DNA from: Chara braunii
Taxonomy: Eukaryota; Streptophyta; Charophyceae; Charales; Characeae
NCBI GenBank assembly: GCA_003427395.1
Contig: BFEA01000608.1
Coordinates: forward strand, 866,203 to 898,813
DNA length: 32,611 bases
Direction of reading: 5' to 3'
The position numbers were made by a program, and so were the translations under genes. Of this stretch, positions 1 to 8,118 are shown piece after piece. The first letter of the stretch is position 1. Each line of letters starts with the position of its first letter. The notes below the pieces were generated by a model, which saw only the letters and a list, made by a program, of their open reading frames with translations, had not been told where the DNA came from and made no database searches.

Positions 1-27
1 AAAAAAAAAAAAAAAAAAACAACGATA

Positions 28-68
28 GGGGGTCCATTATTTTTCTCCTCTCCCTAAAATGGACCCCC
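28..68. repeat. Short inverted repeat / hairpin
   Basis: GGGGGTCCATT (28-38) pairs perfectly with AATGGACCCCC (58-68) around a 19-nt pyrimidine-rich loop. It follows a run of 19 A at the window start. It may be a structural element; its function is unknown. Confidence 0.6.
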
Positions 69-100
69 CCCGTTTTTAATTTTTTTGGTTTTTTTTCAAT

Positions 101-210
101 GCGGGGGCATGGGGCCTGGGGTGCGCCCCCCAGTACCCCCTCCCCCTCGCCTGCAGCGGGGGCATGGGGCCTGGGGTGCGACCTCCAGTACCCCCTCCCC
201 CTCGCCTGCA
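101..210. repeat. 55-bp tandem repeat, two copies
   Basis: GCGGGGGCATGGGGCCTGGG... occurs at 101-155 and again at 156-210, with only a few differences (CGCCCCCC against CGACCTCC). It is GC-rich, strikingly unlike the AT-rich leader. Confidence 0.85.
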
Positions 211-279
211 GCGAGCCTTTTTCAACAGCGGTCGCGGCGGTCATGACCGCAGGCTCGCGGTCGACCACATGAGCCGCGG

Positions 280-507
280 TCATGCCCACGGGGACCGCGG
301 CCTAGGGGGATACATAGCCTCCGGCTCTGTCACGACCGGCTCGCCCATCACGTCGGGTTCTCCGTCATTGGCTTGATCAGCCCATCTCAGCGGTGCTCCC
401 TGCCTAATTCGTTCCTTCAGATCCCTCAGTGCTCGGTCGGGCGATGTCATGTACTCCTCTCGTGCTTCGCCCGTGGTTGGTTGTGGCCCCATCGTGTCTG
501 GTTCCAT
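280..507 (-). CDS. Acidic C-terminal segment of the second frame
   Basis: ATG at 507, 75 codons, in the same frame as the segments at 1386-646. It contains a charged helix (SPDRALRDLKERIRQG) followed by an acidic, proline-containing tail (DGEPDVMGEPVVTEPEAM) and a stop at 280. Between 508 and 645 the frame has several stops and no clear protein. It may be the end of the second open frame of element A, or a decayed linker to gag-pol beyond the window. Confidence 0.35.
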   Translation of the reverse strand: MEPDTMGPQPTTGEAREEYMTSPDRALRDLKERIRQGAPLRWADQANDGEPDVMGEPVVTEPEAMYPPRPRSPWA

Positions 508-645
508 TGGCTACCAAAAGTTGTAGTTGGACACTTACGCCAGGCGTTTCAGCCCAGACCTATGAGAGTTGCAGCAGCCCGGACCTGTGACAGAACTCGC
601 AGCCCGGACCTGTTTACTTGTCACGGTTCGCGCTCGTCTCCAATC

Positions 646-825
646 CTAGCTCTCGACTGCCCCGATTAATGCCACCAGTACTCCGCTCCGGTCGCGGACC
701 TCATGCTCACGTTTTATCCCAAGAATCCCTGTGTCTATGTAAACCTCTCCTTCGGGATCTGCCAACAAGGTCGCGCCTCTCCTGATCTCTCTGACCTCCA
801 CTATCTTTCCAAGAGCTTCCAATCT
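646..825 (-). CDS. Small segment of the second frame
   Basis: A 59-codon open stretch lies between TAG 828-826 and TAG 648-646, in the same frame as 1386-871 and without its own start. It reads LEALGKIVEVREIRRG, then TLLADPEGEVYIDTG, then REHEVRDRSGVLVALIG. Upstream of the TAG the frame stays open back to 870 (LIAFWELKEWK), which supports one continuous ancestral frame. The short beta-rich pattern is not recognised. Confidence 0.35.
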   Translation of the reverse strand, partial: RLEALGKIVEVREIRRGATLLADPEGEVYIDTGILGIKREHEVRDRSGVLVALIGAVES

Positions 826-870
826 CTATTTCCACTCCTTTAACTCCCAGAAAGCTATAAGGTCACCTGT

Positions 871-1122
871 CTAGCATCTGACGGAAGTCAGTGCTATAGC
901 CGTTCGTAATCTCATCGCGGACAACTCCAATATATCATAGAACGCCTCAAATTCTTCCTCATCTCCACTATCCTCTATGGTCTCTAAAGTCTTTATTGAT
1001 TCCCTCCAGTATCGGTCGTGAGCGGCTAGCACCCTGAGTATTGCTCCGTCTACTATAACTCTCCCTAGCTCCCCACCTTTCCTGGCTTCGCTTATCTTCA
1101 ACCTCTCAGCCTTTCTGGACAT
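871..1122 (-). CDS. Helical segment of the second frame
   Basis: 84 codons including the stop, with ATG at 1122, in the same frame as 1386-1129 and separated from it by one TAG and two codons. It reads RKAERLKISEARKGGELG, then a hydrophobic helix AILRVLAAHDRYW, an acidic turn (EDSGDEEEFEAFYDIL) and a helix ending TAIALTSVRC before TAG 873. It looks all-helical. It is probably part of one longer protein together with its neighbours, broken by TAG codons. Confidence 0.4.
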   Translation of the reverse strand: MSRKAERLKISEARKGGELGRVIVDGAILRVLAAHDRYWRESIKTLETIEDSGDEEEFEAFYDILELSAMRLRTAIALTSVRC

Positions 1123-1128
1123 CTCGTA

Positions 1129-1386
1129 CTACGCCCTTATCTGAGGCCGCCCTTCGAAAGGTATTACGTGAAGTACGTATTTTATCCTTCGTCCTCCTTC
1201 CATTCCAATCCAAAGTCTTGTTCCCCTAGTCTCCCGCAGTGCACGGCGAACATAATCTGCCTCCTCAACTATGCACAACCTGGTATGGAGCTGGAGCTCT
1301 GGGATCACTAACACCAACGGTATGTCAAGTCTCCCTACCACATGCAATGAGTACCTGTCCGTCGTGTGTAGTGCAGTCCCGCTCAT
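1129..1386 (-). CDS. Module B, copy 3 (first segment of the second frame)
   Basis: ATG at 1386 overlaps the previous stop by ATGA, so this second reading frame (+2/-1 relative to the first) starts exactly where the first ends. 85 codons: YSLHVVGRLDIPLVLVI, a helix EEADYVRRALRETRG, strands LWIGMEGG and RRIKYVLHVIPFEG, ending at TAG 1131. The strand-helix-strand order resembles B1 and B2, but the similarity is weaker, so homology is tentative. No recognised function. Confidence 0.4.
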   Translation of the reverse strand: MSGTALHTTDRYSLHVVGRLDIPLVLVIPELQLHTRLCIVEEADYVRRALRETRGTRLWIGMEGGRRIKYVLHVIPFEGRPQIRA

Positions 1387-1727
1387 GTCTTGTTGCTATC
1401 TCCCTGCGTTACCTTGTCCTCCGTTGTTACGTCCTTTGCAGACTTTTCCTTAGCTCCTTCGCGCGATAGGTCCCTAGCCTTTACCCTCTCCAGAAAGTCT
1501 GATCTCCACGCCTGGATAATTTCTCTATCTTCTCGGAACAGACTCTCTAACTCTTTCGTCGCGAGCTCAACCCTACGCAACTTGCGCTCATCCTGGCACG
1601 ACCCGATCTCCCTTATCTTGTTCCTCAACTCCTTTACCCGGTTCAAGAGTGATTCTTTAATGCGCTTTCTCACTCTTCCGACCGCCTCACTCTCCTCTTC
1701 TATACTCTGTCCACATCTCTTTCCAGC
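1383..1727 (-). CDS. Coiled-coil segment closing the first polyprotein frame
   Basis: 114 codons in the common frame, after two TGA stops (1736-1734, 1730-1728). The sequence is highly charged with heptad-like leucines: RIKESLLNRVKELRNKI, LRRVELATKELESL, then AWRSDFLERVKARDL and a Lys/Asp/Glu-rich end. It is most probably a long helix or coiled coil, as retrotransposon capsid-type proteins and many structural proteins have. The stop TGA at 1385-1383 overlaps the ATG of the next frame (ATGA). Confidence 0.45.
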   Translation of the reverse strand, partial: AGKRCGQSIEEESEAVGRVRKRIKESLLNRVKELRNKIREIGSCQDERKLRRVELATKELESLFREDREIIQAWRSDFLERVKARDLSREGAKEKSAKDVTTEDKVTQGDSNKT

Positions 1728-1733
1728 TCATCC

Positions 1734-2015
1734 TCATACCCTTGCTCTAGCCTCCGCTACCGTTTCATCGTGGTAGTGCTCCGCACGCATATAACCATGT
1801 GACCATATCATCACATCATACGAAATCGAGGTATGGAAGATCACCTGCGCTAGTACATCAGCTCTATGCTCACGGATCAGCTCCCTGGCTCGTAGTCGGC
1901 ACTCTCGCACCGTCAAGTCCTCATCTATGTATGCCCGGAGAAGCACTATCACAGTGTACCTCGTGCTTACCAGTTGCTTATCTAAGCGCACCACAGTTGC
2001 CGTTCTCCCCGGCAT
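1734..2015 (-). CDS. Module B, copy 2
   Basis: It starts with ATG at 2015, only one codon after the TAG that ends A3 and in the same frame, so the two were probably one reading frame. 93 codons: strand RYTVIVLLRAYIDE, a charged helix with VRECRLRARELIREH, and strand SYDVMIWSHG, ending at TGA 1736. It aligns with B1 across the strand-helix-strand core and the closing HG motif. The extra C-terminal part (HYHDETVAEARARV) leads into the coiled coil that follows. Function unknown. Confidence 0.45.
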   Translation of the reverse strand: MPGRTATVVRLDKQLVSTRYTVIVLLRAYIDEDLTVRECRLRARELIREHRADVLAQVIFHTSISYDVMIWSHGYMRAEHYHDETVAEARARV

Positions 2016-2018
2016 TCC

Positions 2019-2750
2019 CTAAGCTGCGACCTCGAAGAGAAACCTCACATCCTCCAGCCCCACATAATCAATCTCCGCTCGTCTCCTGCAGTACCTAATC
2101 AGATCGACTGGCCTCAGATAGTCCACCCAGCAAGTAACGTCTATGATGTCGTCAAGCGTTTCTCTACTAGGTGGCCCCCACCTTACACAAATGGCGTAGT
2201 ACGCTTCCCTGAAACGGGGAGCTAAGCCCTCCCAAAGCGCGTAAAGTGTGTGGTCCACTGCTACACTCAGACGGTCTACGCTCCCATAGGTCTGCCCTAT
2301 TACGAACGCGGGAAGTCCAAATCGCCAACCCTCTTTCGGGTAGAGGGTCGGATGCGGAGGTCCGTACACCAAGCAACTCCAATACGACCTTCTTCCAGAG
2401 AGTCTCGCCAGTTGCTTATTAACGATCACTCTGGCCAGCAACTCGTTTCTCCACCAAGCTCTGCTAGCCCCTGTGAGTGTCAGTCCTATGTCTAAATCAC
2501 GGGCTCTGTCCGTTATCAGATGTCCCACCCCTTCTAGGTCATGAGTCCTTTCGGGTCGTCTATCTTTCAGTATCACCGTCCAAAGGAAAAGTCCCTCATC
2601 TAGCCGCGTTCCAAGGTAACGTATCGGAACACAGTCAATCTCCTCTAACCCCACAGGAAGAGGAATATCATATCCAACAGCCGTCTCTCTGGGTCTTACG
2701 AGTTTCCTCACGCTATATGATTCGGACTCTCGTGAGAGAACATAAGCCAG
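2019..2750 (-). CDS. Module A, copy 3
   Basis: 243 codons open after a TGA at 2753, in the same frame as A2, ending at TAG 2021. GTG at 2711 is the only early start-like codon, so an internal polyprotein position is more likely than a true start. The module is recognisable but the most diverged: GYDIPLPVGLEEIDCVPIR replaces the VEL-IPAR start, FLWTVIL the LW core, LPAFVIGQTYG the PVFVVEQ motif, and VRWGPPSRETLDDII the GGP end. The middle has many Arg and Trp residues (ASRAWWRNEL, RSYWSCLV). Family unrecognised. Confidence 0.5.
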   Translation of the reverse strand: MAYVLSRESESYSVRKLVRPRETAVGYDIPLPVGLEEIDCVPIRYLGTRLDEGLFLWTVILKDRRPERTHDLEGVGHLITDRARDLDIGLTLTGASRAWWRNELLARVIVNKQLARLSGRRSYWSCLVYGPPHPTLYPKEGWRFGLPAFVIGQTYGSVDRLSVAVDHTLYALWEGLAPRFREAYYAICVRWGPPSRETLDDIIDVTCWVDYLRPVDLIRYCRRRAEIDYVGLEDVRFLFEVAA

Positions 2751-3116
2751 TCAAGCTGTCGAGTCACTCCTCATCACTCAAGCTAACTCATCAACTCAAG
2801 TCGCCCAATACCTATGGCCTAAGTCCTTGACAGTAGGGCCTCTCGTTCCTTCGCTCCCAGTTCTAGTCCGTGACTGGCGGAGCAGGAATCCCTTCGTTTC
2901 TCACTGAACTCCGTCCCCAGACGAGGCCAATGGATGCTATCCTCCCAAGCACGGTCTTCCTAGGCTCTGTCAGTCTCCTCGCCCTGTAGGAGCTTGAATC
3001 TCGTAATAAGACATACACCCACCATGCGCTCGAATCACTCCTCATTCCCCTTTGCCACTCGGCCTATATCACTCAACTCCCTTCGACGCACTTGATTTCA
3101 CGATGTTGCTAACTCC
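2751..3116 (-). other. Degenerate spacer between modules B1 and A3
   Basis: In the frame used by its neighbours this 366-bp stretch holds about seven stop codons and no module-like protein sequence. It may be a decayed linker, an excisable stretch or a small insertion. I see no repeat, promoter or other feature in it. Confidence 0.35.
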
Positions 3117-3353
3117 TCAGACAACTCTTCCACTCAGGCTCAGTATGGTCGAGTAGGTGTTGTGCACTCTCCCGTCAGCTCCATGGAAGTAGATAGTAAA
3201 CTCGACGTATCTCTGGCCTCTCCGTATCTCCAGGGCATGCTCCGTCATGAGTCTGATGTGTCACGCAACATTGTCCAACGCCTCTTCTTCCCACCCCCCT
3301 ATCCTATCTCGCCGCAAGGAAAGGGTCACTCTCAGTGTGTCTCTGTCCGCCAT
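3117..3353 (-). pseudogene. Module B, copy 1
   Basis: ATG at 3353, 78 codons plus stop, with an internal TGA at 3263-3261, in the same frame as A2/C2. It reads DTLRVTLSLRRDR, an acidic helix (GGWEEEALDNVA), the stop, a helix (RLMTEHALEIRRG) and a strand YVEFTIYFHGADG. The strand-helix-strand pattern and the ending match the segments at 2015-1734 (YTVIVLL ... YDVMIWSHG) and, more weakly, 1386-1129. Between it and C2 there are three further stops. The function is unknown; the small size suggests a ferredoxin-like or similar beta-alpha-beta fold, which is only a guess. Confidence 0.4.
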
Positions 3354-3458
3354 CTCTATCAGTGCCTACTGCAATTCCTGTCTCGTCTGAAACTATCCCC
3401 TTGTGTGTATCATCCGACTCCCCTCTACTTTGCGCTCTACACTATGCCCGGATATGCC

Positions 3459-3737
3459 CTATCCTTCATCGTCTCCCGCGTCTGGCATACTCTCGTTCAC
3501 GTCCTCGTCTCCGTCTGCATCCACAGCCCGCCCCCAGGGGATATGCTTCTGCCCCTCGGCCTGAGCTAGTCTCTCGTCTTGTCCCCAAGGCTTTGCGTCG
3601 TTGAGACGTTCCCAGTCTCGATCATCGGCGTCCCAGCCGAGCTCCTCTCTATCTGGGTATATCTCATGATAATGCTCCTCCAACTCCCAGATAGAGATGA
3701 GGGAAGCAGGCCTATCACCGGGAGTCTCGCTAAAGAG
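3459..3737 (-). CDS. Module C, copy 2 (acidic segment)
   Basis: 92 codons in the same frame as A2, right after its TGA stop. It begins LFSETPGDRPASLISIW, continues ELEEHYHEIYPDREELGW, and turns acidic with DADDRDWE and, near the end, DADGDEDVNE before a TAG at 3461. It is a diverged copy of the acidic segment at 4934-4596, so A and C were duplicated as a pair. No known domain is seen. Confidence 0.45.
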   Translation of the reverse strand, partial: LFSETPGDRPASLISIWELEEHYHEIYPDREELGWDADDRDWERLNDAKPWGQDERLAQAEGQKHIPWGRAVDADGDEDVNESMPDAGDDEG

Positions 3738-4496
3738 TCATCCGGCCCCTTCCAAACTATCAACTGGTCTCTGGACCTCCCTATCTAGTGCCAGGCAGAA
3801 CTCCAAGGGTCGGCCTGGGAAAAAGGAGTGGGGGTCTGCTGTAGGCACTAGAGCACGTAAAAACTCAATGAGTTGTATCCCCCTCTCTCCAGTAAGAGGC
3901 CCGCCTACGAACTGGGCGTAGGCAATCCAGTCCCTGTCCGTCTGCCCTCTAGCTAGTCCGTCGAGCTTTAGAGCCGCGAAATATCTCTCCACGACGCACA
4001 AGCCCCAAAGCTGCTCCACAACAAAGACTGGGAACCTGGTGCGCAGTCGGACCGTCGGGAAAGCGAACCCTCCTATCCGAAACGTAGTCCTCGCGTCCTT
4101 GATAGGCCCATACAGATCCTCAATCCCCTCGCGTGCACTCTCTATCACGCCTGTCAGGATCTCTCTCACCTCTCGCTCATACCGCCAGAACCCATGCACC
4201 AAGCCCTGGATATAGACGGCGTCGCTCACCTCACGTGAGTAATAAAAATGCCCCACGGCCTCTATGGACGTCGTGCCAGACGCCCTCCACCTCTGCGGAT
4301 CATACTCGTAGGTCTGAACGGTATATGACCATAGATGCACGTCTGGCCCCAGCCGAGTCGACCCCCAATGGTCAATCAGTCCAGGCTCAGCGACGCATCT
4401 GGCCGGTAGATCAAGCTCCACCAAGTCGGGAGCTATGATCCCGGGCGGTCTAGGCCATTTGAAATCACCAAAGGGTAGGTCGACTCTCTCGATCTC
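3738..4496 (-). CDS. Module A, copy 2
   Basis: 252 codons open, between TAG 4499-4497 and TGA 3740-3738, with no frameshift. This is the best-preserved copy of module A. It starts VDLPFGDFKWPRPPG, then DLVELDLPAR at about residue 25, a Trp/Tyr-rich core (DVHLWSYTVQTYEY), a charged helical middle, and the conserved end RFPVFVVEQLWG, GLARGQTDRDW and GGPLTGERGIQLIEFL. There is no in-frame ATG near the start, which fits an internal part of a polyprotein. The family is unrecognised; the length and the alternating hydrophobic pattern suggest a folded alpha/beta domain of about 220 residues. Confidence 0.5.
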   Translation of the reverse strand, partial: EIERVDLPFGDFKWPRPPGIIAPDLVELDLPARCVAEPGLIDHWGSTRLGPDVHLWSYTVQTYEYDPQRWRASGTTSIEAVGHFYYSREVSDAVYIQGLVHGFWRYEREVREILTGVIESAREGIEDLYGPIKDARTTFRIGGFAFPTVRLRTRFPVFVVEQLWGLCVVERYFAALKLDGLARGQTDRDWIAYAQFVGGPLTGERGIQLIEFLRALVPTADPHSFFPGRPLEFCLALDREVQRPVDSLEGAG

Positions 4497-4595
4497 CTAT
4501 ACCATCTGCCTGCAGGATCTCCTATCTCACTCTCTCACTCTACTGCCGAGTCTCACCGCTAGCCTAGCTCGCACTCGCCTCGCCGCACAATCTAC

Positions 4596-4934
4596 CTAGG
4601 CCATGATTGGTACTCCTATGCATGGGAAGTGCACGTCCGCCGTGTCGTCCTCCTCCTCGTCAACCTCACTCTCTGGGTCAACCCAATCCGGCTCCCACGC
4701 GTCCTCGTCGTCCTCTCGCTCCCATCCCTCGTCGTCGAACTCGTCTTCGACGCGATATGGTGCCTGTCCTATAGCCTGGTAATACTCTGCCAACTGATAG
4801 TCGTGTATCAGAGGTCGCCCAGCGTCCTCACTCCACCAGCTACCCCTGTCGTCTGAGAAGATTCTTCCGATGCAGGTCACGTACTCGGGGCCTGCTCGGA
4901 GCTCACGGTCTAGCCAATCCCAAACGCACGGAGA
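4596..4934 (-). CDS. Module C, copy 1 (acidic segment)
   Basis: This 112-codon open stretch lies in the same frame as module A2 and directly follows A1 after two stops (TGA 4943-4941, TAG 4937-4935). It reads WDWLDRELRAGPEY, then CIGRIFSDDRGSWW, then a helix-like part (DYQLAEYYQAIG), and ends in a strongly acidic tract rich in Asp and Glu (about residues 65-100). The start of the homologous segment at 3737-3459 is alike: IFSDDRG-RPLI against LFSETPGDRPASLI, and QLAEYY against ELEEHY. No function is recognised. It could be a linker or an acidic interaction region of the polyprotein. Confidence 0.45.
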   Translation of the reverse strand, partial: SPCVWDWLDRELRAGPEYVTCIGRIFSDDRGSWWSEDAGRPLIHDYQLAEYYQAIGQAPYRVEDEFDDEGWEREDDEDAWEPDWVDPESEVDEEEDDTADVHFPCIGVPIMA

Positions 4935-4940
4935 CTAGGG

Positions 4941-5604
4941 TCACTCGTCGTCTATCGAACGAATCAGCGCTATAACTTGAACTCTCTCGTCACCCCAACG
5001 AGGCCCACCGGTCGCAAGCGAATAATAGAGATAGTCGAGGTCACCGGGCCCTCTGGCAATGACCTTGAGATCCTGATAGGCTAGGTATGCCTCGACTACC
5101 CCGCCTACCCCTCCAAAGATGGTCTCTACAACGAACGCAGGGACTATCGCCCGCAGACTTGAAACGCTGTACGGGAAAAACCGGTCTCGCGCTATCACAA
5201 GCTCGCTCGTGATATAAAGTGGAGGGCGTCAACGTCAATGGGTCGCTCGAGTCCTCCGCTCGGAAGGCGGCCACCTCGTCCCTCAGGTAGCGTAAAGCCC
5301 TGCTAACCGCGTCACTAGTTCCCGTCGTCGCGAGGCTCAGCGCGGCCTCCTTGACTGCGTCCGGTCCTAAGTACAGGTAGGCTCTCACTACGCCCACCCC
5401 TTGTCCAGGGCGGTGCTCTCTGTGCGTCCAAAGCCACACGTCCGCAGACAAGACAATGAACCTCCACGCAAACTGATCGTCAATATATTGGGCGCTGCGC
5501 GCAGGAATCGTGAGCTCCACCAGATCCCCCTCTATGAGCTCAGGGGGCTCCACGTCCCAAGCGCTGCTGGCCTCGTAGACCTCTACCTGCGCTAGCGGCC
5601 ACAT
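4941..5604 (-). pseudogene. Module A, copy 1 (start of the unrecognised polyprotein)
   Basis: The ATG at 5604 is the most plausible start, because module-like protein sequence (AWDVEPPELIEGDLVEL) begins soon after it and the upstream sequence looks non-coding. The module reads through VELTIPAR and LWTHREHRPG. A one-base frameshift near 5215-5222 then moves it into the frame used by all later segments, where it continues with IVPAFVVETIFGG and ends ATGGPRWGDERVQ before a TGA at 4943. It is a paralogue of the segments at 4496-3738 and 2750-2019, which share the VEL-IPAR start, the LW core, the P(A/V)FV(V/I) motif and the GGP/WGPP end. I do not recognise the family, and no catalytic motif is evident. 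Because of the frameshift I call it a pseudogene. Confidence 0.5.
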
Positions 5605-5684
5605 CCAACTGATGGCTAGAGAGGACGTAATAAGAGAAATGGGTAGAGAAAGTGAAAGATAGTAGAAACAGACTGTCGATTCTA

Positions 5685-6672
5685 AGAAAATTTTGGCAGC
5701 GCTTCGCCTCCCTTCGTTGGGAGCCCCGATAATACGTTGTCGATCTATCTCCAATATATCCCAAAAGTCCCCTAAGGAGTCAAAGGGCGGAACCCCGGCC
5801 CTAAACCAAGCAAGCAGGCCCAATAGTCGAGTTCCCTCGAATACAAAGCGTGTGCTCTGTTCGAGGGAACGTTGCGTGCAGCTGCTCTGGTCCCCCCTCC
5901 AGAGTACAGATGTCACCCTCAATCTAAGAACCAAAATTAGAAGGCCGTCACCTTCTTTCCGCTATTTTTCTAAGCCATTTTAATATTTTTAAGGAATTTT
6001 AATAAATTTAAATTAAAAATTTACTTTTGATATTCAGAACCCCACTGGCCCTCCACCACTCCCTAGGGGCATACAAGGTTTCCCCTAGAGAGTAGCGTGG
6101 CAAGTATGTTTCTCTTTCCGGCACACACTAACTATTTATTTTGAATTTATATTATATAAATACCAAATAAATTAATTTCGTTAGGAAAAATTCCCGTCGA
6201 TGCACCCAATCCCTAAAAGGGGGTAAGGGAACAAGTTTGTACCTTCTTCTTTCTAATTCCCTTTCCCTTTCCCTATCTAGGGAATTTTTATGTGCTTTAC
6301 TGTATTTTATTTACAGAAATTATGTTTTTAGTACTTTTTACCAGATATACCCCCTTTCTTATGTTACATATATTTAAATTCCTTATATATGTTCCTATGC
6401 AAAATTGATTGATTTGAGAATACCCCAGCGAATTTCTACGAAGTTCCGAAAATTTCGACGGCACTTCGCCCCCCCCCCCGTTGGGATGGGGCTCGACCGA
6501 AGGCCTCAAAAATATCGCCAAAAGGGTATATCAAAAAGATATAATTTTCAAAAAAATATTTTGAATTTTTAATTGATTTTTAAATATTTTCTTTAATTAT
6601 TTTGTAATTAATTTGATAAAATACACAAAATTCCAGAAACTTTCTGCAGCATTCACCCTCCCTTTGTTGGGA
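5685..6672. repeat. Three dispersed copies of a ~40-bp leader motif
   Basis: Copies lie at 5685-5722, 6447-6486 and 6635-6672. Each has the pattern (A/C)GAAA-TTT-(C/G)-GC-CTTCGCC-CC-TTGGGA. The first ends with GTTGGGAGCCCC and the other two with GTTGGGATGGGG. All are in the same orientation. The first sits about 80 nt upstream of the putative coding start on the minus strand. Their function is unknown; they could be structural or regulatory leader elements. Confidence 0.6.
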
Positions 6673-6762
6673 TGGGGTTCGGGACTGTCGCCCCTAGCGC
6701 AACCGTTCAAAAGAAACAATGGGCAAATTTTTACCAAAATATAACAAACTTTAATTAGTTCA

Positions 6763-6884
6763 TTTTAGCTGCTCCTCGATATATTAAGGGTTTAACTTTC
6801 AATTAATAATAAAAAAATGCCGAGAAAGAAAAAAGGCAAAATAGTCCAGATATATTTCGATCCGACTTTTTAGCTGCTCCTCGA
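6763..6884. repeat. 17-bp direct repeat in leader
   Basis: TTTTAGCTGCTCCTCGA occurs at 6763-6779 and again at 6868-6884, in the same orientation and about 105 bp apart. It lies just beside the telo-box cluster. It may be the trace of a small tandem duplication. Confidence 0.6.
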
Positions 6885-6894
6885 GGTTGTTATC

Positions 6895-6970
6895 CAACCC
6901 TAAAACCCTAGATAAACCTTCTCCTAACTAGGGTTTCCTCTAATTAGGGTTTAACTAATTAGGGTTTTGG
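6895..6970. promoter_or_regulatory. Cluster of telo-box-like motifs
   Basis: Within 76 bp there are CAACCCTAAAACCCTAG and then three AGGGTTT motifs in the opposite sense (CTAGGGTTT, TTAGGGTTT, TTAGGGTTTT). These match the plant telomere repeat and the 'telo box' known from plant promoters. The array is not a tandem telomere, because the motifs are spaced and occur on both strands. A regulatory role in the element leader is an inference. Confidence 0.45.
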
Positions 6971-7606
6971 AGCTTTGCGCGCAACCGTACGCTCTCTTCC
7001 AGCACACGCACTGTTCCCAAAATTTCTCCGTCAACTCCCCTCGATATTTGCAAAACTTTTGACGGATTACTTTCTCTTAACCCCCTTTTTCCTATTTTAC
7101 ACAAAATTATGAAGAAAATAAATATTCTTTTTTTTTTTCCGTTTATTTTCTTCGCTGTTACTGGTTCTTTTTACCTCTAACTAACTCCGTTCGTCCCGTC
7201 CAGGGTATCAAAATGACGGGAAAAATAATCGGAACAACTTTGGCCCAAGAAGTTATCTCTAAAAAATGAACCAAATTCCTGAAAAAATTATAAAAAGAAA
7301 ACCGAAAATTTCCAATTAATAAATAGAAATTAAAAAAAAAAAAACATTCTCAAAATTCGACCGTTAGAATTTTTCGGGAAACGTGAGAAAAAATTTGTCT
7401 CGTCGTGAGGACGAACTTTGTTCCCGACAAAGTTTGCGTGAAATTGCGCGGATGAGGAGATATTTAAGAAAAAAGAAATTCAAAATTAATAAAAATTAAT
7501 AAAAATCCACTAATAAAGGTATTCGGATCTAACTAACTCCCGGCTAATTAGCCAGGGCACCCCCGTTGATTGGGGAAGGCCGCGGCTGTGGGGGTGCAGT
7601 TCCCCT

Positions 7607-7623
7607 CCCCGGCAACAACGCCA
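7607..7623 (-). promoter_or_regulatory. Primer-binding site, tRNA-Asp type
   Basis: The minus strand reads TGGCGTTGTTGCCGGGG, 4 nt beyond the LTR end. As I recall the plant tRNA-Asp 3' end (...CCCCGGCAACGGCGCCA), this is complementary at 15 of 17 positions. Its place directly after a CA-ended LTR is what fixes the left arm as a 5' LTR that faces left. A short stem can also form between CCTCCCCGG just outside and CCGGGGAGG just inside the LTR end. Confidence 0.75.
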
Positions 7624-8118
7624 AAGTTGTGAGGAAACCCGGGGAGGAGGCCCTGTTCGTCGCTGAAGCCAAGGGCCACGACGCTTGTCACTCGTCGCGC
7701 TCGCTTCAGAGGTCCTCAGCGACCAACTGGGCGACCGGGGCTTGGGCTGTCCCTCTCCACGCCCCTTCTCTGAATAATTGCTAGAAGTTTTATTTTCTCA
7801 TCAGAACATAAGAATTTTTTATTAGCAGAAAGCGATCCTTTCAACATGCATATTCATCAGAATAAGAGAGATATAAAATTGTTTGATAAAACCCAGCCGC
7901 TGTACCCGCTCCCAAAGTGCCTGGTGTAGTAATGAAACAAATAAACAAATAATCAAATAAAACTAAAAAGGACTCGCATAACACACTGCTCGTTTCACAG
8001 GCAATTTCTACCAATCGCCTATCCCGTATTCTCCTCTTTCCTTTCTCTCTCTTTCTGTCCTCCCCTTCTCTCTCTTTCAGCCCGCTCTCTCCCTTTTCCA
8101 CTCTCGGTCTCGCACATT

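Larger units (their letters stand above)
5605..7606 (-). other. Untranslated leader of element A, AT-rich, no gene seen
   Basis: Two kilobases between the primer-binding site and the first plausible ATG (5604) have no convincing coding sequence on either strand. The stretch is AT-rich with homopolymer runs, and it holds three copies of a roughly 40-bp motif, a 17-bp direct repeat and a cluster of telo-box-like motifs, listed separately. Long leaders are known in large plant gypsy elements, where they may carry packaging or promoter signals. No specific signal can be assigned here. Confidence 0.6.

Noticed and set aside
2863-3045. 60-codon frame on the minus strand between modules B1 and A3
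   Set aside because: It is out of frame with its neighbours, has odd composition, and no similarity to the modules.
6895-6970. Interstitial telomere array
   Set aside because: The motifs are spaced and on both strands; there is no tandem run.
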